A stretch of 64,000 nt of DNA from Undaria pinnatifida (taxonomy: Eukaryota; Sar; Phaeophyceae; Laminariales; Alariaceae): positions 11,155,344 through 11,219,343 of the forward strand of contig JABAKD010000019.1 in NCBI GenBank assembly GCA_012845835.1, in the 5' to 3' direction. Positions 10,901 to 19,236 of the stretch are shown here, piece by piece. A model generated the notes under the pieces. The model had not been told where the DNA came from, searched no databases, and worked only from the letters and a program-made list of their open reading frames with translations. The translations under genes and the position numbers were made by a program. Each line of letters opens with the position of its first letter. The stretch's first letter is position 1.

Positions 10901-13890
10901 ATTAATTGGAACGGCCGGTCCCCTGAGATTGCCGCGGGAAAGTCTGGAAAAGCCAAGACTCTGGGGCTCGATAGTTGTTCTAGCAAGGTCTGCACGATCT
11001 GAGTGTGTTCCGCTGTGAACTCAAAACGGGCCCCCTTCTTCAGTAGTGCATTCAGCGTTTTCGTTTCCGCGGCCATTTTTGGCAAAAATTTCCTGTAGTA
11101 ACTCACTGCTCCCATCAGTGAGCGCAGCTGACTGACGTTTGTAGGCATCGGCATTTTTAGTAATGCTTCTACTTTTCCGGGGTCTGGCGCGATGCCTTCG
11201 GCTGTTATCCGGTGGCTTAAAAACTTCACCACTTTGACTCCGAGGTGCGCCTTCTTTGGTGCTAGTTTCAAATTAAAATTAGTGAGTCGTTCCAAGAACT
11301 TCCGGAGATCGTTGACATGTTCACCCCCATTTTTGGAAAAGCAGACGATGTCATCAATGAATAAACGTACCCGCTCCAAACCCTCGCACACGCGGAGCAT
11401 GATAGACTGAAACCACCCTGGGCTAGACGCAAGTCCCATCGGCATAACTGTCCACTCCCAGTTTCCGGATTGAGTGCATACCGCAGTCAGGGGGATGGAG
11501 TCTTCGTGTATGGAGCACTGAAAAAAACCGCTGACCAGGTCCATCGTACTAAAAACCTGGGCACCACCGAGATCAGCTAGTAGGTCATCTACCGTTGGCA
11601 ACGGCAAGACCGGTATAACTGATTGTTCGTTGAGCCGCTTGTAGTTGCACGTTATCCTAATCCTACCGTCCGATTTCGCGATTACGACTAATGGGGAGCT
11701 CCAGTTCGAATACGACCGGCGTAGGATTCCGGCTAAGACTAGTTTGTCGATTTCAGTTTGCACCTTTGCCGCCAGTACCGGAGAGTGGCGGTATGGTCGC
11801 TGCTTGACTGGCCGTGCATCGTTCTTCAGTAGTATGCGGAATGGATCTACGGTGACGTGACCTAGGTCTGTACTGTGACGCGAGAAACGATGTTCGTATG
11901 TACACAGCAGGTCTCCGAGAGTATCGATATTGGCCTCCGTCCATAACGCCTTATCAAAATCGAATTGAATGTCGTGCAAGTGTGGTGGCACCCGTTTCCA
12001 CAGACGTATGAAAGCTGCGCGTTGCTTCTCGTCTAAGGCTTCTAGCACTGCTTCAGGGGGCTCGCGAGGTGCTTCAGGTGCCCTATCGGCCGCGTCCACC
12101 GCATTAACCGTTTCTAGAGGTGTGGTAATGAACTGCGCTTTGGCTAGGTCACTTTTTATCAGGGGCGCGCCCCCTGTTCCCAGTTTCATGCCCGGCTGCA
12201 TTAAACAGGGTTGCTCTCCCGTATGGCTGAAAGGAATTTCTGAGGTGCCGGCCTCAACTACTGCTTCCCGGGGTAACCAGCCTTTGTTGAATCGTATGTA
12301 ATACATCCCGTCGGCCGCCTTCGTGCCGTCTGTATTAGTGATATCGATTTTAACCCATGACACAGCGTTTGGAATTCTGCTCCGCTTTCCCGCAAAGCGG
12401 GCAACAACGGCCGTGCTACTGCTGGGTTCTACTAGCCCGACTGCATTGTTGACCCAATCTGAATAACGTTGGGCATTTTCGGCATTCCTCTGTTCGCGCG
12501 CGGTAAATGTTAACACTGTTTCGTTTTCATTGATGTCCACGTACTTTCGTATCGGGAAATCCGCCCATCCATCACGTCCGATCAATATAGCGTGCGTCAT
12601 GGCGTCGTCGGGTACTACGTGCGCATGCACCGCCAAGCAAACCGTCGGCACGCGTCCCCCCCCCGAGACGATTCCCCCTTCCCCTCCCATCTGTATGTTT
12701 AGCCGTACGCTGCTGGATGTGATCAGTGGGATACCATGGAAGCCCCCCCATTTCCTTTCTGGTGTCTTTGACCACCCATTCTGTGACGCAGACCCACATG
12801 CCAGCATGCGCTCCCATACCTTGCTTTGAATAAAGGTGGACGGGCTCCCGGTGTCCAGTAGTACCGTGCACGCATGCGTCCGCGTGGCCTTGGATCCCCC
12901 GAAGATGTGCGCTCGAGCCGTGTGTCGCCACCTGTCCAGCGTTACTCTTCCCCCAACCGCTCGCGTGAACTCCGGCAGGTAGTCCGCCCGCTCTCCGGTT
13001 GCGATATCCACCTCGCACGGTGGGAAGACAGCGGGATGCTCGTTATCATGCTGGGGCTCGAGTACGTATATGCTGTCCGGCATACCTGGCGTGTTCGAAA
13101 AATCTCCGCTCTGAACACGACTACTACCATTATGGCTCAGTGCATTTGAGGTCGTGTTGGATACATCAACACATTCATCTCGCTCAAATATGGTCGGCAT
13201 AATATCTACGTTTGTACATTGTTTCACTCGTGAGTGCTGTACCTTCCTCCGGGTGTTGCCACCTTTACCGTTACCGTTCAGTGTATGATTTGCCACTGTC
13301 GGCGGGGAAAACACGCGATCTTTGCTAGGTGGGCCAGATGTCGCTCCCCGATTCCAACCTCCCCGAGCTCTAAAATTACTACCTGTGGGGGGTATCTCTG
13401 ACTTCAAGTGATCAATTGAAGCGGGCCCGCTCATGACCCCGTTGGCGTGGTGCAGTGACTCATATATGGTTTGACCACTCTCCAACACACTCAACGATTT
13501 CTCGTTGCTACGAACTAGTGATTTTCTCGGTAGCTTATCCCGAGTCCGTACACTGTCCGGACGGCCTAGCCCGCTCGCTTCTCTACAATAAGCGGCGGAA
13601 CTTGTGCAAAGTGATGGTACCATGTTGGCTGCGCGCAATCGGACGGCGGGGTAATTACTTCCGCTCGCTCCGGAGAGACGACTACCGACTACACCCCCAC
13701 TCTTACCGCTTATAGGCAGATCGTATCCTGCCTCTTGGCCTGGAACCGTGTTGTGCACCACGATTCCCGCCGAACTCTTCCGTGCATCCTGCGATTGGAG
13801 GGCCACCCCTCCGTTTCCGGTCTCCTTTGATCCGGATTTACCTGTATTCGCATACGAGCGCAACAACGGGGGCCGTGGTGCTACCGGCAA
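7981..13890 (-). CDS. pol: Gypsy pol polyprotein: protease, RT, RNase H, integrase, chromodomain
   Basis: The frame codes 1969 residues from the first possible start (TTG), but it is continuous with gag through one UGA, so this is probably not the true N-terminus. After about 340 low-complexity residues comes an aspartic protease with DTGSP at about 346. The reverse transcriptase has the catalytic FIDDIV (aspartates near 846-847). RNase H has its first aspartate near 999 and an ELE motif. The integrase has an HHCC zinc finger ending in CYTC near 1453 and catalytic D1486, D1548, E1584 (D,D35E spacing). A chromodomain-like segment near 1865-1900 contains YYTYWD and PTWEHEEDL. All key residues are present, so the protein looks functional. 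It would replicate the element RNA and integrate the cDNA, with the chromodomain probably biasing target choice. Confidence 0.96.
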   Translation of the reverse strand: MPVAPRPPLLRSYANTGKSGSKETGNGGVALQSQDARKSSAGIVVHNTVPGQEAGYDLPISGKSGGVVGSRLSGASGSNYPAVRLRAANMVPSLCTSSAAYCREASGLGRPDSVRTRDKLPRKSLVRSNEKSLSVLESGQTIYESLHHANGVMSGPASIDHLKSEIPPTGSNFRARGGWNRGATSGPPSKDRVFSPPTVANHTLNGNGKGGNTRRKVQHSRVKQCTNVDIMPTIFERDECVDVSNTTSNALSHNGSSRVQSGDFSNTPGMPDSIYVLEPQHDNEHPAVFPPCEVDIATGERADYLPEFTRAVGGRVTLDRWRHTARAHIFGGSKATRTHACTVLLDTGSPSTFIQSKVWERMLACGSASQNGWSKTPERKWGGFHGIPLITSSSVRLNIQMGGEGGIVSGGGRVPTVCLAVHAHVVPDDAMTHAILIGRDGWADFPIRKYVDINENETVLTFTAREQRNAENAQRYSDWVNNAVGLVEPSSSTAVVARFAGKRSRIPNAVSWVKIDITNTDGTKAADGMYYIRFNKGWLPREAVVEAGTSEIPFSHTGEQPCLMQPGMKLGTGGAPLIKSDLAKAQFITTPLETVNAVDAADRAPEAPREPPEAVLEALDEKQRAAFIRLWKRVPPHLHDIQFDFDKALWTEANIDTLGDLLCTYEHRFSRHSTDLGHVTVDPFRILLKNDARPVKQRPYRHSPVLAAKVQTEIDKLVLAGILRRSYSNWSSPLVVIAKSDGRIRITCNYKRLNEQSVIPVLPLPTVDDLLADLGGAQVFSTMDLVSGFFQCSIHEDSIPLTAVCTQSGNWEWTVMPMGLASSPGWFQSIMLRVCEGLERVRLFIDDIVCFSKNGGEHVNDLRKFLERLTNFNLKLAPKKAHLGVKVVKFLSHRITAEGIAPDPGKVEALLKMPMPTNVSQLRSLMGAVSYYRKFLPKMAAETKTLNALLKKGARFEFTAEHTQIVQTLLEQLSSPRVLAFPDFPAAISGDRPFQLITDASVDGLGAVVEQEQRDGTTRPICFLSRATLPNEKNWSATELECAAIVWAVKKNRQLFYGIPFVVISDHQPLKNLESLATKVNRVQRWYDFLSAYTYKLVYRPGKLNGNADLMSRLPLPATEDALDAKLRLTDPTDIDVYFIGASGVQPRLRGRAGTFLGGLAMPAGDHSEGGKKEHRPAPPTTDEQARLSWQRLQRDRKCKQNQTRPPEGPRVYAVPDDSPLTYPDESSVVRGQLEPGLMLHACPMTKEGRELLGSRSKQDVAVINPGEGGDSAGAGAEAGQIDAGLLEIPEEEFNSEAACEFGENPCQKTVKDWAAAQGKDDTARVVMTCLANGTPSSDITGDGLNPTVDVQEVKRLVAQGELMELPNSDKLLVRRPSRVPADRPNRHPGQYERLLGDEPVRTYVPLLLRPWVMDCAHKEAVHLGEKVTLGLLQLFYWWIGMAESVKWWIRRCYTCQARKSTRQTVRWPLISLPLPNRPGQMVAFDLLGPLPTTAKGNAYVFLVVDLFSRHAEAYAITKEEKTTEGCAARLVHDYIPRWGCPHTFLSDRGTEFVSVVCGGVFKMLGSVKKYTSSYHPQTNGMVERLNHTLCQMLAYLIADDQKNRDEMLLHAIAAHNNNVSRGTGLAPNEVHIGRYPRLPMTILEGSGVKGHQSEKRDHLDYLGLMRDRQVRAYNLVREEDRLTKAKHQAANDEIEQIMNNKTRFETGDWVWVYDDHSTITGGGKHVIKPAEGSSNVKAFALVSKLANCWTGPYKVLLVGPDKMADGREVGPKLLLSDIKADEPGHRGINARVSVHRCKKCFNPHGGETAPRFLPWAMSNYVLNKYSEISPPFHLTTDDVTAELDTHRVTPRKLSKHRLTRGLGGKIAVQYYTYWDEVERPTWEHEEDLTQYGNLVMRYWAGEPVQVRGDNTKYRRYRVQVAKRAIAREKGERHVPTGYMVCCDVRARPSLYSPDIVGSYIYFKTTHAG

Positions 13891-13914
13891 GTCGGCCCAC
13901 TTACCGCCGCCTCC

Positions 13915-13917
13915 TCA
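13915..13917 (-). promoter_or_regulatory. Single in-frame UGA between gag and pol (putative readthrough site)
   Basis: The minus strand reads AAC AAC TGA GGA GGC, then continues open into pol. Gag and pol share one frame and pol has no ATG near its start. This is the arrangement expected for stop-codon suppression. A splice-donor-like GGTAAGTGGG lies 12 bases downstream, so splicing is an alternative. It could also be a recent nonsense mutation in a fused gag-pol. Confidence 0.75.
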
Positions 13918-16900
13918 GTTGTTTCTACGCGTCCTACGGTTCTCGTGCCATTGGCACAACCGCTGCTGCCACCTGCGCCACCGTGTCATTACCTCTGCTG
14001 GTGTCCCCTCGCCCACCGCTGGGTGAATTATGTTCGATCGATTAATGTATGCAGCTGGACAGTTGCGGGCAAAATGGGTATCGTCCCCACAGTTTAAGCA
14101 GCGTGGACCAAAAGCTCTGCGAGCAGCATCTTTAGACTCGCGGTCTGCATAGTGGATGTAAAAGGGTGGCTCATCATTATTTTTTCCGAAGCCTCCTTGC
14201 TTCTGCATGATAGTGTACACCTTGCGAAATTCTGCTTCCTCATCCTCGAAGTCAGCCTCGCTTTGATCCACCGCCATGACTCCCCCTAACTTTTGGCTGC
14301 CGTAGGTTTGTGGGTATGTCCTGCTTCTCATTACCATCTGACTATCCCCCCCCCGGATACGAGTCGAGTGGCTCGCTACCGTCTGGTTTAGTGACAGGTC
14401 ATCCAGCGCGGCCAGAAGTTCGTCTACATCTGAGAATGGTACCGTGCGCATATTTCGGCCCGAAAAGATCTGTGCGCTCAGGGACGCGAACTGGTCATCT
14501 ATGCTAGTCTTAATAGCAAGCTGCATGGTTCCGTCGTCAGGTACGACTTGGCCCGAACACCTGACATTGGACACTAACAGTCGTAGCTCTCCCTGGTACA
14601 CCGAGAAGGGCGTTCCATGCGGAACTACTAGATTTTGTAGGGCCTGCATTACGGTGGCCGGAGAGGCCCGGCTCAAACCCCGACACAACGCACGCAATAT
14701 GTGATCAAACACTTCCTGACCGTTCTGACCCGCATCCAGTAGCTTGCCACCCTGTGCAAACGCGTCCGTGACCAGAGTCTTCATCGGGGCCGCCTGCGCA
14801 GAAGACGCGCGCACGGAACGGAGGACATGTCGCTCTAAAACTTTTTTCCAGCCTCTGGTCCAGGCGTCCGATTCCGTATCATCGCACGCTACCCGTACAC
14901 TCTCAATGGCATTTCGCAAGGCGGACGTGAAGTGTACGAGTTCTGGTACGTTGTGGTCAGAAGAAAAAGGGATGCAGGGTAGAGCGATCAAGACATTGGT
15001 GTCAAAACGGGCATATGCACGTTTGATGCTGTGAGTGTTAGTCGCGCTGTCCCCCCCCCTCCCGCCGTTTCTAACTGTCGCGCGCCCGTCAGTAGTCGTG
15101 GTGGATGCGTGTCTATCGCGCTGACCCTCCTCGTCACTAAGACTTGACTCTACCTCGTACCTGTTACGACTCCGGTGGTTGCTGTTGTCACGATGTCCGC
15201 CCCTCTGGCCGTGAAAGCCGCCGCCCCCACTATTTCCGCGTCCGCCCCATCCACTGCCACCGCGACCCCCGTCCTGCTGCTGGGCTTTGTTGTGACCATG
15301 GTGTCCCTCCTCGCGATGGCCACCGTCCCCCCCGTTCCCCCCGATGCCCCCGCCACCCGTGCCAGCGACGTCCCCAGGGTCGCCTCCTCCCCGTCCGTGG
15401 TACTGCCTGGCGTCCCCGCCCTCGGCGCTATACCCGCTGCGACCGCCTCCAGGACCGATGCTCGGGTCGCCACCGCCGCGACTTCCGACGCCCCCTCGGT
15501 TGGTCCCGATTCCCTCGCCAACCGTGTCGGGGGTGCACTCCAGACCTAAAAACTCTTCGATGACGAAGCGCGAGGAACCTGGATACAGCCGCTGCAGTTC
15601 TTGGAAAGCTTCGAACTTTGAGAGGTTGACCCCGCTCTCGCCCATGACGGCTCCGACCGTGGGCGCACGCGGCCCCCGGCTTAGGGTAACCGTGAGCGTC
15701 GGGTTCTCGGGGTCATACGGTTCGGGTGTCGCCTTGGGGAGGCGGCTATCATCTTCCAGTACGAGGGAAGCGCGAGACTGCTCTCGTTCCACCCGTCGCC
15801 TTGTTAGCAGGTCTTCGGTCTCACGGGTCTTCTGCCTCTCGAGCTTGACCCCCCGCTCCGCTTCTGCCGACGTTTCGTTGCTGGCCAGAATTTCCTCCTC
15901 GATTGCTGCAATTGCTGAGTTGTACTCCGATTCCATTTTCCTCCGTTCCACGCGGATGGCGTCGAGGCGTTCTTGGGCAGCGTGGCGCACCACCCGTTGC
16001 TGCTCGACGACTCGGAGGTGCTCCTCCCCTTTTCTTGCAGACTCGTCCCTTTGGTTACGGAGAACGTCCGTCTCCTCCTTATTCTGCTTATAATCCCTTT
16101 CCGCCGGGGTGGGCTTCTTGGGGATCATCCCTGCTCGTGGTTTCTGCGGGAACGATTTTAAGGGGGCAGGGTCGGCGGGGGTAGGGTCAGCGAGTGCTGC
16201 AAACCGGTTGCCCCAAATTCCTGGATGGTATGCGAGTTCTGCTTGGGTGGCAGCAGAGGGGCGAGCAGGCGCAAGCGGGGTGACCTCGTTGATTAATTCG
16301 TCTTCGATGGATGCAGCAAATTCGGCGTCACGTTCTACGTCTTGGTGTGTCCGGGCAGTCGCCTGTGCGACCCGCTCATACTCTTCTTCCTGCAGTTTTT
16401 TCGCCAGTTTTACATCCTCATGGTACATAGGGGAGCGGGAAGGGACAACGCGCGCATACGCCTCTACCGGTGGCCGGGCTCCGATGGGAACTATCGCCCC
16501 CCCGGGTCCCGCGGCAGTTGCTACACATAGGCCCGACGAAAGGGGTGCAATACCAAGCGCCATACATTTTTCCTCGAAAGTTAAGCCCTCTCCCAATGTC
16601 GTCACAGAAGCAATCATTTCCAATCGTACCTTGGCTTCCTGGTCTTCGTGGAATGACGGGATGTTGGGGAGCTCGGGAGACGGCTCCTCGTCGTCGCTGC
16701 TCCTTTTCCCCGTCACACACTTTCCTTTGACAGCAGAGGCGGGGAAGGTCTCCGCGGCTTTACGAACGGCGGCTGCATACGTGAGGCCGGGGTGGGCAAC
16801 AGCGGTAGACAAGGACGAGGAGGGACGGAAAGGCATGGGCGGGGGGGAACGGAAAGGAACATCCTCAGCTCGCGATTTCGCCGAAACTTCTCCCCTATCA

Positions 16901-17373
16901 GTCTCATCATACCCGTCGATTTGGTGATTCGACCCTGCCTCCGACACCGTGGACGTCTCCTCTCTGCCCTCTTGCTCCCTCGAAGCGATCCGCTCAACCC
17001 TCGGCCCGCTCGTAGAGAGCGCGGGGTACGGAAACGCCACAACTACGATCGGAGGAACCACCGGGCCGCCTGCACTCGGAACCTGAAGCTCATCCTCCCG
17101 CGGACCACTCTTAGGGAGTGCGGGGCTACCGTGACCTGCCCGCGGCCCTCTGTTGCTCAGAGCGGGGTCCTCCTCCTTCATCGCGGTGGTGGAAGAGCTA
17201 CTAGCCCCCCCACCGGTGAGTGCATCGGTCGCACCAGCACCCGTCGCACGTGCTGCCCTAGCTTGATCCTGGCCTACACGCTGCGAGCGCCGTACGGGGT
17301 TCGCCTGTGAGCTCGCGCCCACCGAACCCTCCCTCCTCACTCCCTCTTGTTCACCTGACTTTTTCGGACCCAT
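13915..17373 (-). CDS. gag: Gypsy gag with long disordered N-terminus and CCHC zinc knuckle
   Basis: 1152 residues from ATG, unusually long for a gypsy gag. Residues 1-400 are low-complexity, with three repeats of an AL-x-x-x-GPR type motif. A strongly charged coiled-coil occupies about 424-535, and a glycine-rich RGG-like region about 615-770, typical of RNA binding. A capsid-like helical region spans about 782-995. A zinc knuckle C-x2-C-x4-H-x4-C lies at about 1092-1105. It ends in TGA; pol continues in the same reading frame with no other stop. It should form the particle and bind the genomic RNA. Confidence 0.92.
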   Translation of the reverse strand: MGPKKSGEQEGVRREGSVGASSQANPVRRSQRVGQDQARAARATGAGATDALTGGGASSSSTTAMKEEDPALSNRGPRAGHGSPALPKSGPREDELQVPSAGGPVVPPIVVVAFPYPALSTSGPRVERIASREQEGREETSTVSEAGSNHQIDGYDETDRGEVSAKSRAEDVPFRSPPPMPFRPSSSLSTAVAHPGLTYAAAVRKAAETFPASAVKGKCVTGKRSSDDEEPSPELPNIPSFHEDQEAKVRLEMIASVTTLGEGLTFEEKCMALGIAPLSSGLCVATAAGPGGAIVPIGARPPVEAYARVVPSRSPMYHEDVKLAKKLQEEEYERVAQATARTHQDVERDAEFAASIEDELINEVTPLAPARPSAATQAELAYHPGIWGNRFAALADPTPADPAPLKSFPQKPRAGMIPKKPTPAERDYKQNKEETDVLRNQRDESARKGEEHLRVVEQQRVVRHAAQERLDAIRVERRKMESEYNSAIAAIEEEILASNETSAEAERGVKLERQKTRETEDLLTRRRVEREQSRASLVLEDDSRLPKATPEPYDPENPTLTVTLSRGPRAPTVGAVMGESGVNLSKFEAFQELQRLYPGSSRFVIEEFLGLECTPDTVGEGIGTNRGGVGSRGGGDPSIGPGGGRSGYSAEGGDARQYHGRGGGDPGDVAGTGGGGIGGNGGDGGHREEGHHGHNKAQQQDGGRGGSGWGGRGNSGGGGFHGQRGGHRDNSNHRSRNRYEVESSLSDEEGQRDRHASTTTTDGRATVRNGGRGGDSATNTHSIKRAYARFDTNVLIALPCIPFSSDHNVPELVHFTSALRNAIESVRVACDDTESDAWTRGWKKVLERHVLRSVRASSAQAAPMKTLVTDAFAQGGKLLDAGQNGQEVFDHILRALCRGLSRASPATVMQALQNLVVPHGTPFSVYQGELRLLVSNVRCSGQVVPDDGTMQLAIKTSIDDQFASLSAQIFSGRNMRTVPFSDVDELLAALDDLSLNQTVASHSTRIRGGDSQMVMRSRTYPQTYGSQKLGGVMAVDQSEADFEDEEAEFRKVYTIMQKQGGFGKNNDEPPFYIHYADRESKDAARRAFGPRCLNCGDDTHFARNCPAAYINRSNIIHPAVGEGTPAEVMTRWRRWQQRLCQWHENRRTRRNN

Positions 17374-17424
17374 CTTCTTCCTGCTGTTCTCCCAAGCTTC
17401 CTGGTGGGCGCGAGCTAGTCTTGT

Positions 17425-17440
17425 CCTGCCGACGACGCCA
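17425..17440 (-). other. Primer-binding site of the gypsy element
   Basis: The minus strand reads TGGCGTCGTCGGCAGG within a few bases of the 5' LTR edge. It begins TGG, the complement of a tRNA CCA end, and implies G at position 73 of the tRNA. G73 is characteristic of tRNA-Asp, the primer of some plant gypsy elements, so tRNA-Asp is the likely primer (inference). Both miniature LTR families here carry nearly the same site. Confidence 0.85.
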
Positions 17441-17446
17441 CTCTAA

Positions 17447-18014
17447 GGATAAGAGACCTTGGTAGTCTCCTTCGCCCTTGAGACTGATGGGGATGCCTTC
17501 AGATGTTTAGTTGGTTCGGAAAGACGTAGGCAGTGGTCCGGTTCAAGGAGGTGAAAGAAGTGGAAAAAGTGTTTTATTATCCCCAGCCTGGTGGGAAACA
17601 AGGCGGAAACCGAGCACTGAAGTGGTGGGGCTCTAGCACTTTTCATACGCTTTGCAAGCACTCAAGTAATGGGACTCGAGCAGTTCCCCAAATATCTGCC
17701 TACGTCTGCACTCAATCATCACTCAACTACAGCAGTAGTATGTTCCTGTGCGATGGCTGCTATGATTGCCTACCAGTATGTCCCTAGTAGTGGTCTTTTA
17801 CTCTACACTACGAAGTCGTCTCTACTCCTGTGTCTGGTCCTACAGCAGTAGTCCTACGGCAGTACACGTTAGCTTCTCTTACCGCATCTGGCCGGCCAGC
17901 GTCAGTCTCCATGTGGCCCCCGGTGGCCATGGTCTGCTTACTGGAGACTGCCCCATCCCCCAGTCCCGAACTCCCAAATGCCTCGCAATTGTGCTGAAAC
18001 CCAATCTCACCACA
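17447..18014 (-). repeat. 5' LTR of the gypsy element (101 bp shorter)
   Basis: 568 bp, matching the 3' LTR except for a 101-bp deletion at position 17632/17633. The deletion removes part of the LTR and may affect promoter function if that block matters. I identified no TATA box with confidence. Confidence 0.92.
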
Positions 18015-19236
18015 CTCTCCGTCAGGAGTGCGTTGTTTATGAATGCGGTTTGAATTCGGGGTCCGGGGATGGGCAGCGCTCGTTTGAATTATTGAGCCGA
18101 CGCGAGCACCGCGGCAGCCAGTCTCGTCTACCGCCCCAGCGGCACGTGAGAGATACGACGCCCACGCGTACGCTGGAGTAGAAGAGAACGAGTTACCTCA
18201 GGGGTTGCTGGTGGAGTATTTCTGGTACAACAGCAGCTCAGCAGTAGTTCGTGACTTCACGTCAACTGTGTACTCGATCTTTCCTGCGAGTAACATCAAG
18301 ATCAATCTGGTAAGAATTTCGCAGAGACGCATCAAGTTTTAAATATAAGAAACGTTGGTATATTAATAGTAAATTAAAAACGGTTCATATAATTTCGGAC
18401 GTGGTATTTAGAAGGCATAGATAGTCCAAGGACGGTTTTTATATAAATATGAATACCTAAACGGCGATTATATTTTCAGACAGAGTGGGATGAAAAAGGA
18501 GGCGCTCAAGCATGACTCCACGAACCGGCATGATGACCAGACCCCTCCTCGAGGAAGCTGTGAGCGCTGCGAGGCGTCGGGCAAAGGAATCCCTGGCTGC
18601 GCTGAGTGAGCCACGACAGACACGCAGTAGTTGTCAGGCCTGCTGGTGTGCCGCAGAAAAGAGTACAGCGCGCCTATTGCTTTCAAGGTAGCCTCACGTC
18701 CGCACTGATATCGCGACAACTCGAACAACTGCAACAACGCAACAACTCAAGCCTTAGTCTATGTACGAGGTACGTGGTTTACCACTCGGGATTTGGTTTA
18801 CTGGAAAACTCCGGGATTGCCGCTCGTTGGGAAGGACGGGGCACCGGCGTTTCCTTTGCCCCAGGTACTCTGTGTATGGGCCTACGTGAGGTTCGACGTT
18901 GTGGGTTTGAATTTTTCGTTTGGGCGTGAAAATGTGGTCGTGTTTGCTTACGGCTGAGAGAGGCCACTGTGTATGCTACCCCGATGTTGGCCATAGAGCT
19001 TGATGTATACAAGATTCGCCTACAGTAGTGGTAAGAACTGTGTCCACTGCACGTGGAGACGAATGTTGGCCTGACAATTTCCAAGATGGAAAATCCACCG
19101 AAGACTGATTCTCGATAGCCCCCCCCGAAACCAGCGATTTTCTTTAACGAACGTTTCATCATCATGGCTGCTCGACACAAGGAAGTAGTCTAGACTATAC
19201 TATTGAAAGAAAAGTATCCATATATAAAACTATATA
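18015..19236. other. Intergenic between the gypsy element and duplication copy B, no gene seen
   Basis: Several ORFs up to about 130 codons occur on both strands without recognisable motifs or splice support. They look like chance ORFs. The stretch is unique in the window. Confidence 0.5.

Larger units (their letters stand above)
6479..18014 (-). mobile_element. Complete Ty3/gypsy chromodomain LTR retrotransposon
   Basis: The order on the minus strand is 5' LTR (17447-18014), primer-binding site, gag, in-frame UGA, pol, repeat-bearing 3' untranslated region, 3' LTR (6479-7147). The LTRs differ at only a few positions apart from a 101-bp block missing from the 5' LTR, so insertion is recent. 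Both long ORFs are intact. The LTR begins TGTGGTGAG on the minus strand. No perfect target duplication is visible; AAGAG and GAGAG at the two outer flanks match at four of five bases. The element lies between the two copies of the 3.1-kb segmental duplication. Confidence 0.95.

Noticed and set aside
15144-17310. Long ORFs on the plus strand opposite gag
   Set aside because: They are shadows of the GC-rich gag frame, with no motifs or start context.
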